Positions 37,127-51,300 of a DNA stretch of 64,000 bases are shown here, piece after piece (positions within the stretch are counted from its first letter, which is position 1; each line of letters opens with the position of its first letter). This DNA is from Trochalopteron elliotii (lineage: Eukaryota; Chordata; Aves; Passeriformes; Leiothrichidae): positions 4,610,164 through 4,674,163 of the forward strand of contig JANPWX010000080.1 of the NCBI GenBank assembly GCA_024734555.1, written 5' to 3'. A program made the translations under genes and the position numbers. Below the pieces are notes generated by a model. It was not told where the DNA came from. It searched no databases and saw only the letters and a list, made by a program, of their open reading frames with translations.

Positions 37127-40100
37127 GAAGTGTAGTATGTGGCCACAGTAAAACTTCAAGTGTAAAAATTTCTATGGAAAAGTGTTTTATGAGCAACGCA
37201 ACCACTGTAGCTGCACTTAAAGATTTGAACTCGTGCCTGTACTTGAGCTGCAATTGGAAAAAGGCAGATTCTTATTGTCAGAATCTGGGGACAAAATAAA
37301 AAATTAGCTATCACAGGGCTAACATTTGGCATTGTTCTAACTTCAAAGAAGGCACGAAAAACTGTTAGTTTGGAAACACTATTAAATGTGCAACAGGCTG
37401 CTGCAGGGGTGTGTAGCCCTCCCTTTTTGCTGTGAAGACAATCCCTATGCAAGGGCTATTTTCATGAAGAAAGGTTAATCCAGCATTGTGGACTAGGAGT
37501 TTAGACAGAAACAAGCAAAGGAAAATTCTACCGCAAATTCAGTGGGCTGGGAAATCATTCCCATTATAGTTCCCATAGTATAAATGGAGTCTAGAAACAT
37601 TCATTCAACTTTTAAATTGCAAAGCAGGATTACAAACTGAGTTAAAATGATTTGCTAGAAAAAACCTTTTATAAAAATTCAAGTCACTGAATATGAATAA
37701 TTGCAAATGCAGACATCCACACTAGAAAACTACCTCTGTATTACAGGGGTATGAGAAAATTGCTATTTTTGTAAGAGAATGGTAATTATTAAATCACTAG
37801 GAACTGTTTAAATGCATTGGATTGTGGATGTGACCATTAGCAGCATGAACAGGTAATAGATATTTTCTTTCTTCTTCTAAAAATCTAATTGCTCTCTGCC
37901 ATGTCAAGAGGAAATTCAGTGTACTGAGGGATTCTGTGAGGTCACTTACTGGGTTTTCAATAATTTTCTTAGTGGAACGATCCTCTGAATACTTTGAAAT
38001 TCAGCAGAATGGAAACTGGTTTTCAATTTCATAAGAAATTTAGAAGTTTTAAACTATTGAAAATTATCAAATGCTTATGAATTTCTGTCTGAAAACAAAA
38101 AAATGTTGAGAGTATTTTCAAGATAAAAATACTCCTCTATTTCTGAAATAGCTAAAGCAGGGTTTTATCAAGATATTTCAACTAAGTTTTTGCTAATGGA
38201 GATATTGAACTTGACCACTAACATTTTTGCTTCAATAAAGCATCTTGAAATAAAATTCAATTGAATTTAAAAAAGAGAAAAAAATCAACAAAAAGATTGG
38301 AAAATTATAAATGAATGGCTGCATGAGGAGAGCCAAAGCATCTATGTCACAGACACTTTGGCCAGAGGCTCAATTTATAGAATGCAAGAAGTGAGGTTTG
38401 TCAAACTGAAGCATGCAAGCAACAAGTTTTTTTTGTGCAGGACAGGTATCAAGGCCTCTAAATAGGCATCATTTCCATTCCTATATTAGCATGGGAGCAA
38501 ATTCTTGGAGTTTGGCTCACATACTAAATGGTTCCCATACAGAAAACTTTGCTGCAGTAAAAGGTTCCCATAACAGCATATGCTGGATTAGTTTCTCCTT
38601 TGAAATGTAATCTCCTTATTCACATAGGGCATGAAGACTGTTTTACCCCTCTAATAATTTGAGGGTATATGTATGTGTTTTATCTGTTAGGAAAAAAAAT
38701 AATCCTAGTATAAATCAATCCAGAATTAGTTGGTTTGTTTAGCTATACCTAAGAGCTATATTTGTCCATTGTGCCTTTGCTGGACACAGCAAATTATGTG
38801 CTATTCTTTAAGGATGCTTAGAAAATCTCCACATGGGTCTGTAATCTATCTGCAAACTTTTGGCCAGCTGGTTTCAGTTTGTGTCAATTCTCTCCTGAAA
38901 CAGAACTTAACCAGCTTGAATCATGGGGAAACTTAACATCCTCTCTCCCAGTACCCTTTACAGTCAGGAGTTTGACACGCTCAAGTACTCTTAGGCCATG
39001 TACACATTGGGGGGAAAAGAGCTTTATTAGAAGAGTGGGAATGGTCATAAACTTGGGAAATAAATCAAAAAGGTATAAGTATGCAAATACATAGTTATTT
39101 ACAGGTTACAACAAAGTACTTTCCTTCATCTTCCACCTTTTTTCTCAGTGACATATTTTTCCACTACTCACAGAAGGTCCTGTAGATGAGGATAAGGTGG
39201 TGTGGTGACTTAGAGCTCTAAGAAGCAATAGAAGTTAATCACTATTTTTTACTAGATCTGCCACCAGTTGCAAGGAAATAACTGGTATGAATCCTGAAAG
39301 ACAGCATTACCCCCTAGACCTGCTGTTGTCTTCTACCCTGCCTTGTAAGGACAGCAGAGGCCAGGTCCACTGAGGTAGGGCTCTTTTATGAACACCTCGA
39401 GCATGTCACACTGTCCCCAGTGACACTCCTGCCTCTATTAGTTACAGAGGGTTAGAGCACTCTTCCATAGTGTTTGATGACTACCACTCTCCCCAACACA
39501 TTTCTGGTCCCTCACTCCTCACCATTTCCTGAACTTGCTCAGGCTCAGTCTGGATTGTAGGACAGACCAGCAAGTGCCATACAAACAGGTTTCTCACCCT
39601 CCTCTTCAGAGTGGAAAGCTCAGTATGTATCAGCTTTTAGAGAACTATAGACAACATTTCTCTCTTTTGATGCTATTCATGGGGGTTTGCATATGTACGT
39701 TAAAACAATCAGCATAGGACCAGCCTAGCAAAGCTGCAAAATGTGCCTAATGTATTTCAGGCTTTTGGGTGATTGCAATGCTTGAGCAGAGTCCTTGCTA
39801 GGTGGAGGAGAGCAGTCTGTCCCAAACTGACCATCAACTTCCTGGTCTCTTGTGTCCACACTTGAAAAGAGGGACCTCTCGAACCTTGGTGGAGGACATA
39901 AAGATAGGTGGCCAAGGTAAACTGAATTCTCTACAACTTTTCCCCTTAGCTCCCAGACACAGAGCTCAGAGACCTCATATACATGTATACTCCTGTGTTC
40001 AAGTTTTGGTAGAACAGTTAGAGGTTCCAACTCTGGATAAATAAATTATTGCTCAAGAGGAAATTTCTGCCTGCTCTTCTACACTCTTTGGAAACCCAGG

Positions 40101-43100
40101 AATTTATGAGGGGATGCATTTAGCAGCACTGAAAGCGTTACTTGATCAGCTTCACTGTCATCAGCAGATGTCACTGCAGCCATTAGTAACTAATGAATTG
40201 TTTAAGAAGATATAATGACTAATTTGTCTGGTCAAAAAGGCATAAACACAACCTTTGAAAACTGCATTCTATTAAGTCAAGAGAAAAATTGGGTTCATTG
40301 TCCTTTAATTTTCAAATGGGATGAGATCCAAATCTGTTACAGTTCTGAGACAAATTACCTGGCAAATTTGTGGCATCTTGTGAGATGTTAATGAGAAAAG
40401 AGTTGTGAAGTACTTAGGGAATTCCAATGAATCAGGTAAAGAAGCCAGAAAAGAGATTTATATAGTCTTAATATGAGTAAGTTGGCCCCCGAAGGACCCC
40501 TGAATAAGATATGTTTATCCTTCTGCTCTACTCCCAGTGGATTTTAACAATGAGCATTTCCACTAAAGAGTCCTGCCCTTTTCTATATGCTTTTGAGTGG
40601 CCAAAAAACATTTCATGACTGAGTGTTACCAGGTCCTCATTGAGGAAGAGGTTCCTACCTTGTTCTCACAAAAAATAGACAATATATATATAAATATGAG
40701 CCCTTTCTCTACATATAATGAAACTAGGATCTATTTCCTTCTGATATAATTCATTAGTAACAATATTAGTGGTCACTGTTTGCAATCTGGAAAAATAACC
40801 AAAATAAACACTACTAAAAATACACCAGAATTTACACTTCTACCAGTTTTAATATCATTAGCAAGTAACCATGACATGACATTCAATTTTTACTTTTTCT
40901 GGTAAAATACTAATTAAGAGCCAGTACTCTAAAGTGGGAGGGGAGCTATTAAGAGAAACAGAGGGTGTGGTAAATGTGTTCAAATATTTCAGAAAAAATG
41001 TTCTCATATTAAAGATTCCTCAGGCATGAAACTGAAGCAATTAGTTCTTATTTTCTATTTAGTCAGAATGTGCTGTCAAAAAATAACAGTGCAAAGAAAA
41101 ATTATCTGCCATACAGCTGCAAAAAAAAAGGTAAGAATCCAAGGGTCAGCTAATCAGATGGTCTAAATCAGCCTTGTGCTACTGAAATCAGTGGAGCTGG
41201 GCAAGTTCACAGTGGTGGACAGTGTTACTTCTTGCTAGAATGTCTGTGTGCCAGGAAAGAACCACTAGAGGTACAGAGATGGCTGCAGAAGGGGCAAAAT
41301 TAACTGAGAAAAATGTGAATTGATGCATAAAAAGGAAGTAAGAAAGATGCTTTTCTTTGCTAAATATTAACTTTTACATTTAAGATCTATCAAGGCACTG
41401 AAATATCTGTACACAACTGCTTGCTTTGTTTTGTTCACTGTTATGATTTTGCAACAGTTGAAAGGAAAGAGGAACAAAGATCAAGCTCAGTCTTTGTGAA
41501 AACTTGCACAGCATTCTTGTTGAGGTGCATTAAATATTACTGTTCCTACTCTACATGAAAGTGTAGTACCCATGCTGATTGCAAGGCAATGGTGACCAAA
41601 TCTGTAATTGTGTCACCAGTTACAGAACATATATTGGTTCTGTGTTACTCATGGTGGATGGAAAAAACAACCGTGCTTCAGGAACAACCTTAAACCCCAT
41701 GGTTTTTGTCTGAGCAATGAAGTTACAGGAATGAAGCATGTAACATGAACTTTGTGCACAGGGGCACCCCCTGGGATGGAATTTCCCTGTGACAGCCTGC
41801 AAGACTCCAAAGTCAAGCAGACAGTAACAGGGACCGATGTCAGGTCTCACAGCATATAAATGAGACAAAGAACACAGAAAACAAATTCTTTCTAAAAAGT
41901 AAAGAAATTCTATTATTGGAAGATTTCCTCCTCACTGGTAACTGCTAGGCTGCTTTGGAAAGTCGTGATGAATTAAGTGCCACGGTAGTTTGGATAGTTT
42001 CTTAAATCACATTTTAAAAACATTTCACTATTGAGCAATATTATTTATAAACAAAGTTCAAAATTTATATTAGGAGGCAACTACTCTTTCGGCTATAACA
42101 TTTTAAAAAGGAGACTTTAGAGAAAGGTTATCTTCCTTTGACAGAAAAAAAGTAGGTCCTTTTAGATTTATTTACAATAAACTTACTTTGGGTTATGTTC
42201 TGCTTATCTGTTGAGAGTGGATTATATGGGAGAGAAATAAAGTCTATTAGGGCTTCGTGCCCTCTTGTACTTCCACTTGTACTGTGTTTCTATACAGGCA
42301 GTAGAAACCCTGCAAGGACTTTATGCAATTTTTTATTTGAATCAAGGGGAAATTACTTTCAAATTTCTGATGTCCTCCTGAAAATCTGTTGGCCCTGGAT
42401 ATGAGAAAACATTTTTAAAAATGAGCTGTGTGCTCTTTAAATGCTTGGATTTTGGTTTATACACTCTGGTATCATGCCTTTAAAATACTTGTCAGTGTTG
42501 CATTTCAAACAGATTATCAGGAAACCAATTAATTTAATAAATGCCCTAGAACGACAAAATGGACTCAAAGGCATCTCAAGTCTCCTTTCACTCTTCCAGG
42601 CAGTATCAATAAATGTGTCAATATTGACAGGGTGATTAATCTTGCTAGTCTTTTCTTAAAAATTTACAGTATTGAAAATTGTGTGGCATCTCCAACTACT
42701 CCAATCATTGTACCTCACTGTTGTAAGAAAATTGGACAACCCTTAGTTGTGCTGCTGAGAGAAGGTGAATGATGTACTGCAATGGAATGTGGCTGTTATA
42801 TACTGTTCAGTAAGAATTTCATGCTGGACTGTTTAATAAAACTAACATGCCAATGCTACTATGATGACAATATATTAGAATAGTAATGATCACATCAGTT
42901 GCAGTAACCTCTTAATAAGGGGACTTTAGTCACTTCAATGTCATCGTGGTTTTAGTCAGAAAATCAGAGAGATGGCAAGTGGCTATGGGAACTAATCGGG
43001 TGATCTGGTGACCAATTTCCTCAAATACCACCAGTCAGTCTGTAGGATGGGCTCTGAAGGAGAGGAAAAGCAGAGGCAATGGCATATGGTTTCAAGCTAA

Positions 43101-46100
43101 GCTGGCCCATCAGGCAGCAGCACGTAACAACTCAGGTGCAGCCTCTTTTATTTGAGGAATATATTAATTTCCACTGTGAAGAATATTGTCGGGCTTTCCT
43201 TCTTTCTTTTGCTAGATAGCAGAAAACATTCAGAAAGACAGAGAGACACAATGCTCATTTTCAGGAATTACTGCTCGCACTTAATAATCGATGTATTCAA
43301 TCTATATAGTTTCAAAACGACTAGGATAATACTACTCTGTCTTTTTTGTTTTTCTTTTCTCTCCCCTCCATGGACAGCACCCACAATGTGACAGAATCAT
43401 TAAAAGATCTCTCTGATGTTTGTGATTTTTGCCATGCAAAACAAGTTTTAGCACTCAGCATTATTCTCACAGGACTCATTCTCTTAGGCAATAGAAATAG
43501 TTATTTTAAAATACTTCTGTTTGAGTAAAAGTGCTTCTTTAGAGCTCCACAAAATGTATTTGAGGGTGGGGGGAAGGGACTTGTATCATATATTTATTTA
43601 CCAGTGGTCACAGCTGTGCTAATACAGCAGAATATTAATCTGTCTTTTTACACTCCGAAAGGATTTTGGAACAGCAAGTTGCTTCTGAAAAGGGCATATG
43701 CAACAAATATTAGCTGTAAATAAATAAAAAGTGAAGGAGCGTTCTAGGAAATATTTGTGTATGTAAATGCACTCAGTCATGTAGAGTAGGAAGCCAGCCA
43801 TGCTGTATTTATCCAGAGAAATCTATGCCATGCTAACCAAGTTCTTACTGAAAGATTTTGTGTGTTTATTTCTTTGTGCTGTAATACAAGAGCATAGAGG
43901 CCATGGAAAATACATTTGAAGTTGTCAATTCCAGCAGCTTTTATTAAATTAAGAAGTTTCAGAAAGCTGTTGGGGGCTTGGCTGCTTGTTTTGTTCTCAG
44001 TGTGGTATAACAGAGGGCCTTTTCTCAGGTTCAGCTGGGAGATTGCGCTCTTAAATGAACAAATGGGAATCCAAAATATAAAACTTTGTCATTTTATTTG
44101 TACATTTATATTTGCAAGTCTTATGCTCATGTGACATCTAGGAGAAGTTGCTTTTCTAAAGTCACAAACACAAGGAAATGTAGTGGTTGGTATTCCTACA
44201 ACTAAGAAGTTAAGCACATATTGCCTACGAAATAAGACCAAATATTTTCAGTATTAGATTGTACAGGCTTGTAACAAATTTTGCTGTGTTTTAGATACTG
44301 GTTAACCAAACTATTTTATCGCATTTTTTTTTATTTACAAAATACATTATTCAGAAAATATTTCCTGACTTCTGGGAATAACTTTTGCACAGAAAAACTG
44401 AACTTGTTTTCTAAATGATGTGTAAAAATTAGTCACAATATGTTGGATTTTTTGCTTCCCAGAGGAAAATCAATTCAATTCTTCCTGTGCTTGAAAGGAT
44501 TATTTACTTAAATGTTTGTTCAGTTTCAGCACTGTACAATACTATGCATCTAAGAAAAAAAGGTCAGATTCAGATTTGGATCACAGATTCCAGTGAAACT
44601 CAATCTATTAACAACACATTGTGATGATATTTATGCTGTGAGAGTATTGTATAATGAGTCTAAGTCCAACAAAATTAATTTGCAAATGTAAGTGCAGAGT
44701 TTGACAGGCCAGAATAGGACTGTTTCAAACAGCATGGAATTTTGATGTGACATATTCCTTGTGGACAGTCTGATGGGAAGAACAAGCCTGCTAGAGAAAC
44801 TTGATAGAAATTTTACTGAATTTATTTCATCATACCTAAGAATCAATTGATATAACTTGAACTGTAATTTGCCTTTTTTCAACTCATCCAATGAAACCTT
44901 TACCAGGGTCATTTCTAATTGTAGGACCTGTGCTTGTAGAAGAAAATAAATGCTTTGGAGCACAGCTGGGGTTTTATTAATATCTGCAGTGTGATGGAAA
45001 GGGTGGAAAATAAGGCAAATGATGGCCCTATCACCACTTTTTCCGACAGGACTTGTACAACAGGATGATTATTTGAGACAAGCAAAATTATACTGGTCTA
45101 AACATAGGATCTTTGCTCTAGTTTTTGACAGACAAGGCAACAAACTTTCTTCCAACTGTCGAGGAAGTGCCAAGATACAACCCTGTTAATTCTCTAGTTG
45201 ATGGGAAGTCACATTAATGAAAAAGAGAGAGCAGTTTGGATAATGGGAAATAATGCATATGAGATTGTTTAACAGTAGTAGAAAATAAATCAGATTAAGT
45301 GATATCAGTATTAGTTTCTTATTTACAAATGTTTTTCTACTTCTTAATATCTTTAGTTTCTCCTTAATATTTTTTTTGAACATGATAATATTTGATTAGA
45401 CATTGTTGTATCTTATTTGGTACTTGTGTGGACATCCTTTTTACATTTAATTTTATTTACTGAATTATACAAGCCCAGTATAATGTGTTTAAAAGGAGAC
45501 TTCATCAACTATATAAATCATACTTTATCTGTAGCATTCCTATGTCAAAGCTGAATTGGTCTATCTATCTATTGTAAGTCCTAATTTGGGAGGTTTAAAT
45601 ATTTTAGCTTTTTCTCTCTAGGCATAGCCAGCATTCATTTTATTTTACTGTGTCTCCAACTACCTAATTCTCCAGCCAGGGTACGGTAGCTCAGAAACAA
45701 CAAGCTATCAACCCACCCTTGTCATTTCAATTTTTCACACATTTTCTTAAGCTATATGTTCTGTATCTCAGTGAACTCTTATCTCCCTGGTCCACTGCCA
45801 CAGCTTTATGGTATATAACAACGCTCCATCTCTGAAATGTCAAAAAATAATGAAAATAGGAAAATCACAAAAGAGAAATTTGCCACAGCCAATTCTGTGG
45901 ATCCAAAGCTCTTAGACTTGTGTTCATCAGCAAATCTTAAGTGAAGCATTTTTTTCCATCACCTGCACTGCAGCTCTGCTGTCACTTGCCAGTCAGGTAC
46001 TACCAAACAATGAGCACTTCTGCAGGAATTTTTCTGTTCCAGTATTCTCTACCAGCTGGAAAAAAGATTGCACATCAACAAGGGATCTCTCTTCTTTTTC

Positions 46101-47038
46101 AGCTTTTGCACAAATTTTTTGGGAGTGTGGACAAAATTACAGGAGAAGGTGACATAAGAACATGTAGTACTTATAAAAGAAGGACTGTAGGTGGGATTAG
46201 GAGATTTATATGGAGCTTGAAAAATTCTCAGGAAGGTCATTGGGGATGTAATCCTCACTTTGATTACTACATTTCATCAAAATTTCAATCATCAATTCCT
46301 TTTAAAAGGTGATATGCTCCTTCCACTTGGAGATGTGATTCTTCCCCTGGGATGAACTGATGACTAGCCATTTCATCAGTAATAAACAAAAAATCTTCAG
46401 TATCTCTTGATGTTAAAAAAATCAGTGTTAAGGGGAAAAAAATGCAAGAAGGGAGAACAATGGATGATGTTGTTCCCATTTAGTAGATGGATTAAAACTG
46501 AAAAGCTGTGGAAAGAAAGGAAGGACTCAAATATATTGCCCACCCTAAAGGCTGAAAAGAGTGAAGAAATATAGTCCCATTCCAGCAGAATGAGGGAAAG
46601 TAATAATTTTCTTCATAAAAATAAACCAGCATTTATCTGCAGAGTGATGTGAGACATTTGACCATTATCTTATCAGAGCAGCAAGGCAGTTATCAGTGAG
46701 GCAAAAGATCTAATTGTGAGAATTCTTCTGAAACTAAAAAAAGAAAAATACCTAGAATAAAAAAAACCTTACTGCTAAAAGACATCAATCAGTACCCCCC
46801 TACCCTGCATATGCATCTATGCAGGTGTTTCCATACAGTTTTAAAAGTGACTTATACTTTACGAAAAAAGCCCAAACAAACCACATTGAATTTTGAATAA
46901 AATTATGGATGATGCAATGAAATTGCATTAAATTCATTGCAACACCCTTTCAGCTTTGTGAATATGACACTGGCTGTTCTGTGCCTTTCCCTCTCTGTTG
47001 TCACATGTCATCAGGATCAATTAATGATTTTTGATGGA
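37127..47038. other. Non-coding AT-rich DNA
   Basis: No supported gene across nearly 10 kb, apart from a weak exon-like block at 43378-43528 listed separately. GC-richer stretches at 39280-39700 and 39760-40040 have no identified repeat family. A short (AT)n-like run lies near 40681-40694. Confidence 0.55.
43378..43528 (+). other. Weak candidate terminal exon with hydrophobic tail
   Basis: A long, nearly pure pyrimidine tract (about 43339-43369) leads to an AG at 43376-43377. The next frame reads THNVTESLKDLSDVCDFC, then VLALSIILTGLILLG, and ends at a TAA at 43526-43528. The hydrophobic stretch of about 15 residues could be a membrane segment or GPI-signal-like tail. I know no matching protein and saw no donor or clear poly(A) signal, so chance is likely. 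Confidence 0.12.
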
Positions 47039-47052
47039 CCCCCCCGCCCCCC
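47039..47052 (-). repeat. C7GC6 tract
   Basis: Seven C, one G and six C on the plus strand, giving two long G runs on the minus strand. It stands out in AT-rich surroundings. With only two G runs it could form an intermolecular or strained quadruplex at most. Confidence 0.7.
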
Positions 47053-47989
47053 GAGACACACTTGCACATGACTATTTTGGGCAACCTGAACATCCAGCTA
47101 CTGTGCCATGTAGATCTCACTGTGGCTTACTCCCAAATCTCTGACCCCTGATGTTGTAATTTCAGTGAATGCTGCCAGAATTGTTGGACAGACAGTGTGA
47201 AGTGCATGTTCTCAGTACACAAGTGTCTGCCAAAATAAGAGCAGTAAAATGGAATTTATTCCATCCTTTCAAGTGTAATAAAAGCCAATAAAACCGGAAA
47301 AATTTAGTTAGTTAATACAGCACCAGAAATAGCAATTTTAGTGAATCACAGAGAAAAAAAAAAACACACTAAAAAAAAAAAATTCAACTGACAGAGCTGC
47401 AGAATAAAAACTCTGGACGGTCAACATTTTCACATTTTGAGTATTTTAATGCATAAATAATAATCAAAGGATCAACTGAACTATTTGTGGAAGAATAAAA
47501 TGAATGACTCCAAATTAAAGTGCCAGCAGCTACATGTAAATGACCCTACCTCACCACAGCATGATGAAAAAATTAACATTAGACCAGCACAGTGGTTTGG
47601 TGGCCAGCCTTTGAAGCTGAAAGCTCAAAAACATTTAAGCAGAAATTACTATTGATGTTTTGTGGTTGGAGTATCAGAGAGATTTACTTTCTTTACCAGC
47701 TTTATCTAGGATCATCTCCTTCCTGAAGTGGAAAGCAATGAAATGCTGGGTAAACACAAAGGGTTTGGGGTTTTTTTCAGTTAAACATTTACCTTGCCCT
47801 TTTTGTGAGGGTTTCAATAGATTCAGTATGATATTGAAAAGCATGAGTCTAGGTCATGTGTGCATATAAAGGGAAATTTGAATCCTGAGTCATACCTTAC
47901 TTGAAAATACTCCTTGGAAGCTTCATATATATTCATTTAATCTTCTCTTCCTGTCTGCTTTAGTCCTCTCTCTCCTGGGTCTCTGCATC
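47053..47989. other. Non-coding DNA with A-rich runs
   Basis: A-rich runs lie at about 47353-47382. No gene or transposon recognised. Confidence 0.55.
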
Positions 47990-48310
47990 TGATTACAAAT
48001 CCATTTTCTCCCCAAAACACCAAATCCTATTTAGAACATATTCAGGACACAGCTCCTGAGTTTGAAGCAATCTGTCATTTTTATGAGAAGTTTTGACTGA
48101 TTTTTATGGGAAGCCTAAGGGACAAATGGCATGCAGCATGCCAGAGTGGAGTGATTAGCCTGCCAAACTCAGAATCTCTAGCAAACACCCATTGCTGTTC
48201 TAATTAACTTACTACATTCACCATTTGCATAAATAAATTGTTTAATTGATGCTTCCTGAATGGCATGACTTTGCACAAATTTTATGAGACCAGAAATATC
48301 CATGAAGGCC
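47990..48310. promoter_or_regulatory. Possible conserved element with POU octamer
   Basis: Unique, complex sequence with a perfect octamer ATTTGCAT at 48223-48230 continuing into AAAT (an octamer/POU-type site), TAATTAAC at 48201-48208, and the hairpin GGCATG-CAG-CATGCC at 48128-48142. Such combinations are common in vertebrate conserved non-coding elements. The regulatory role is inference. Confidence 0.25.
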
Positions 48311-50759
48311 TAGCAAATTGTATAGCTTTTATAAAGAACTTCTTCCTTTTACAGAATCCTCACTCATAAACCATTTACTAGTGTTATTTTATTTTTATGT
48401 AAGATCTTTCTTTGGTTGAATTAGGAGTTTTACAAATAAGATATAAATGCCACACCTTTCAAAATTTGTTTTTATAATGAACAGGTCAGTGGTTCTTTAA
48501 GTAGTCAGCCAAAATATGGCATTCATATCTCATTAGTGAGTATCTTTCTAAGACTTCACAGGATCTCTTAAAGAATTTAATGGACACTATAAAGAGATGC
48601 AGCTGATTTTCTGCATTTTTCATGAGAAACAGAAAGACAAGGGAATTGTCAAGTCTACAAAAACAACATTAGAAGTTAAATTTTAGTGGAACAACCATAA
48701 ATAGAGTACAACATAATTGGGAAAGTCTCATTTGTGAAAATCACATTGCATCCACCCTGCTAAGACTAATACCATAAAAAACCTGCAGCATGGAAAAAAA
48801 GAAGATAAAAATAGGGAAGATAGAGTTTTGAAAATATCCTGGGCACACCCTGTCTTCCTCAATATTTCTTTTGCTCTGGGAATAGCTTATACTACAGAAG
48901 TAACACATCCTGAAGTAATTGCTCACTTACAATTAAGAACAAAGCAGCTGGGGAAAGAATCCTTTAGTCACAGGAGAAATCAAGATGAGTAAATGTAATA
49001 AAATAAAATATCCCCATGCCTGAAAATAGGTTTCATAAAAGCTAGAGAAATGGGGAGATTAACTCAGCTTCCACGCTTAACCATCTGCAAGCAATTTCAT
49101 ATATGTGGGTGACTTCACCATTCAGTACCTAACCTGGCAAGATCAGACCAGAATGACTTCTCCTCCAAAACCCAGATAAACAGATCATAATATTTCAGAG
49201 TGTTTCATCAATTCAAAAAGATGACTCAAATTACAATGACTGTACCTAAAGTAAGTGGTACAAGATACCTCCAAACCCAGTGTATGAGGAAATGTAACTC
49301 ATGCTGTTTATTTATTCCTCTAGGATAACATTGGTGGGTGAAGAGAAATTCAGGGTTAAAGTGTTTTGTGTAAGCCATTTCCCACTGGTCAGAAGTGCCC
49401 CTGTGTCACTCATCTGCTTGGTGGAAAAGCTGTGCCATGAGCTGCGCCATTCACAGCTGTTGAGCAAACAGAAAAACTTTAAATTATGGACATTTTTGGA
49501 CTGTGATGTCGCAATCTCAGCAGTCCAGGAAAGCTTTGTCATCTATCTTCCATATCTGCAACTTCTCTCCCCACCCTTTGTTGTCCTCTAGAAGCCTTTG
49601 AAATAACTTTGGAATCAAATCTTGATAGTTGATGCTATCTCAAGGCATTCTTCAAGTATGGAAAAGACAGTATAAATTTCCCGTGCCAAACTTCACACAG
49701 AACAGCCCTCAGTTTGGGATCAGTACATGTTTTGATACCAGCCCTGTGTCATTTTCTATGCAGACACAGAAGACAGTTCAAAAGTGAGACACATGAATTA
49801 AACTGGAGAAGACTCCTTACTGACTTGATTAATCAAAATAGAACATTTCTAGAGTTAAATCACATGAGATTTATATTTGTTAGGAAAACTGCTGCAATTT
49901 TGACAGTCTGTTTAATAGAAAGTCACAACACAAAAGGCATTAGTTATTTTAAATCACTTTTGGTAGTCATTCAAGCTGATCTAGCTGACTTGGCCCAGCA
50001 GTTGTGTGGAAACTCCTAAGTAAGCTATTTATGGTGAAGGAATGCCAGTTGAAGGAGTAATTTCTTAAACTTACACATCAAGTAGATGAGCTGTACACAC
50101 TGTTCTTGTGTCATCAAGAACTGACAATCAGCAAAGCTGAGTGAAACTCACCAGTTCTCTCAAACGCCCTAGGTTGGGTATTATGCATAAAAATCTTTTC
50201 TTGCCTTCATTATTTTGTACTTCAATAATGATGCCTGATAATGTCAGGATGTTTCTAAAAAATGCTGTTCCTTTTATACCTTTAACAACTCTCCCATCAT
50301 GTTACTATTCACTATCTTTGCATTAGGTCATTTGCAAATGAGTCTGTGCAAGAGAAAGCTTCAGGTCTACAACTTTACATAAGAGAAAAAATTAAACTAT
50401 AATGTATCAAAAGACTTTCTGCCATTAATGAAAAGCAAAATAGGAATTTTGAGAGGGAAAGATGTGTTTTTAATATCAAATGCTGATTTTATTTGCCTAT
50501 AAAATGTGTTGAACGCAAAGTATAGTTAAAAAATTCTCCTAAGAAACAAAAGCTAGAACTAATTAACATGATAGTCTACTTCCTGAGGATGGAAATTCCC
50601 ACAGGATACAATAGCAGTTGCAAACTTATTTACTTCTGAAGTGAAGCAGAAAAATAAATCTCAACATTTTCTTCAGCTTTTTCTACTGTATATCAGAGGT
50701 GGAATGTATCCCTTCAGAGTTTTGAAATGCCATTGTCATTCTCCCCGTTTTCTGTTATT
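48311..50759. other. Non-coding AT-rich DNA
   Basis: No gene, exon pair or recognised repeat. Open frames at 49301-49591 and 49714-50019 do not resemble proteins I know. Confidence 0.55.
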
Positions 50760-51300
50760 TTGTATTTGTATTGACACCAGCAAGTACCAGGAGCTGTGAG
50801 GTGCTGCACAGGCCCTCAGCACAGCAATGTCCCCAGCCTGCCTGCAGGGTGACCGTGTGGATGGCACTACTGCTGCCACCACGTGCTGGGGGGACTGCAG
50901 GCCCCCTCCAGTCAGGGATGGTTTCAGGAAAGATTTCAAGCAGACACACACCTGCCTTCATCCCAAATCTGTCCCCAAACCCAGCCCAACAACCCTGCCT
51001 GAATGACAGCCCCCATGGGAGGTGATGTCACCCAGGGACAGGCCTTAGTCACTGGAACATGCCCAGTGGATGGCCATGGATCCACTCCCACTCCTTTGAT
51101 GATCACTGCAGCAAGCACTAAGTGAATATTTTAGTGATGTTTGTGAAATTCCCTTATGGATTCTGGGCTGAAGGCACTGGGGCCTGTGCAGCTCCACTGG
51201 GCCAGCACACAGCTGGGACAGCAGGAAAGTCCCTGACTGCTCTGATCTCACACCTCCCTCTGTCTCCACCTGTGGACACTTGATGACTCTCCAGTCTCCC
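50760..51300. other. GC-richer patch of unknown origin
   Basis: The base composition rises sharply in G and C relative to both flanks, with few CpGs. Frames are open on both strands because of composition, but nothing resembles a known protein. It could be an unrecognised old transposon or LTR. Confidence 0.4.
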
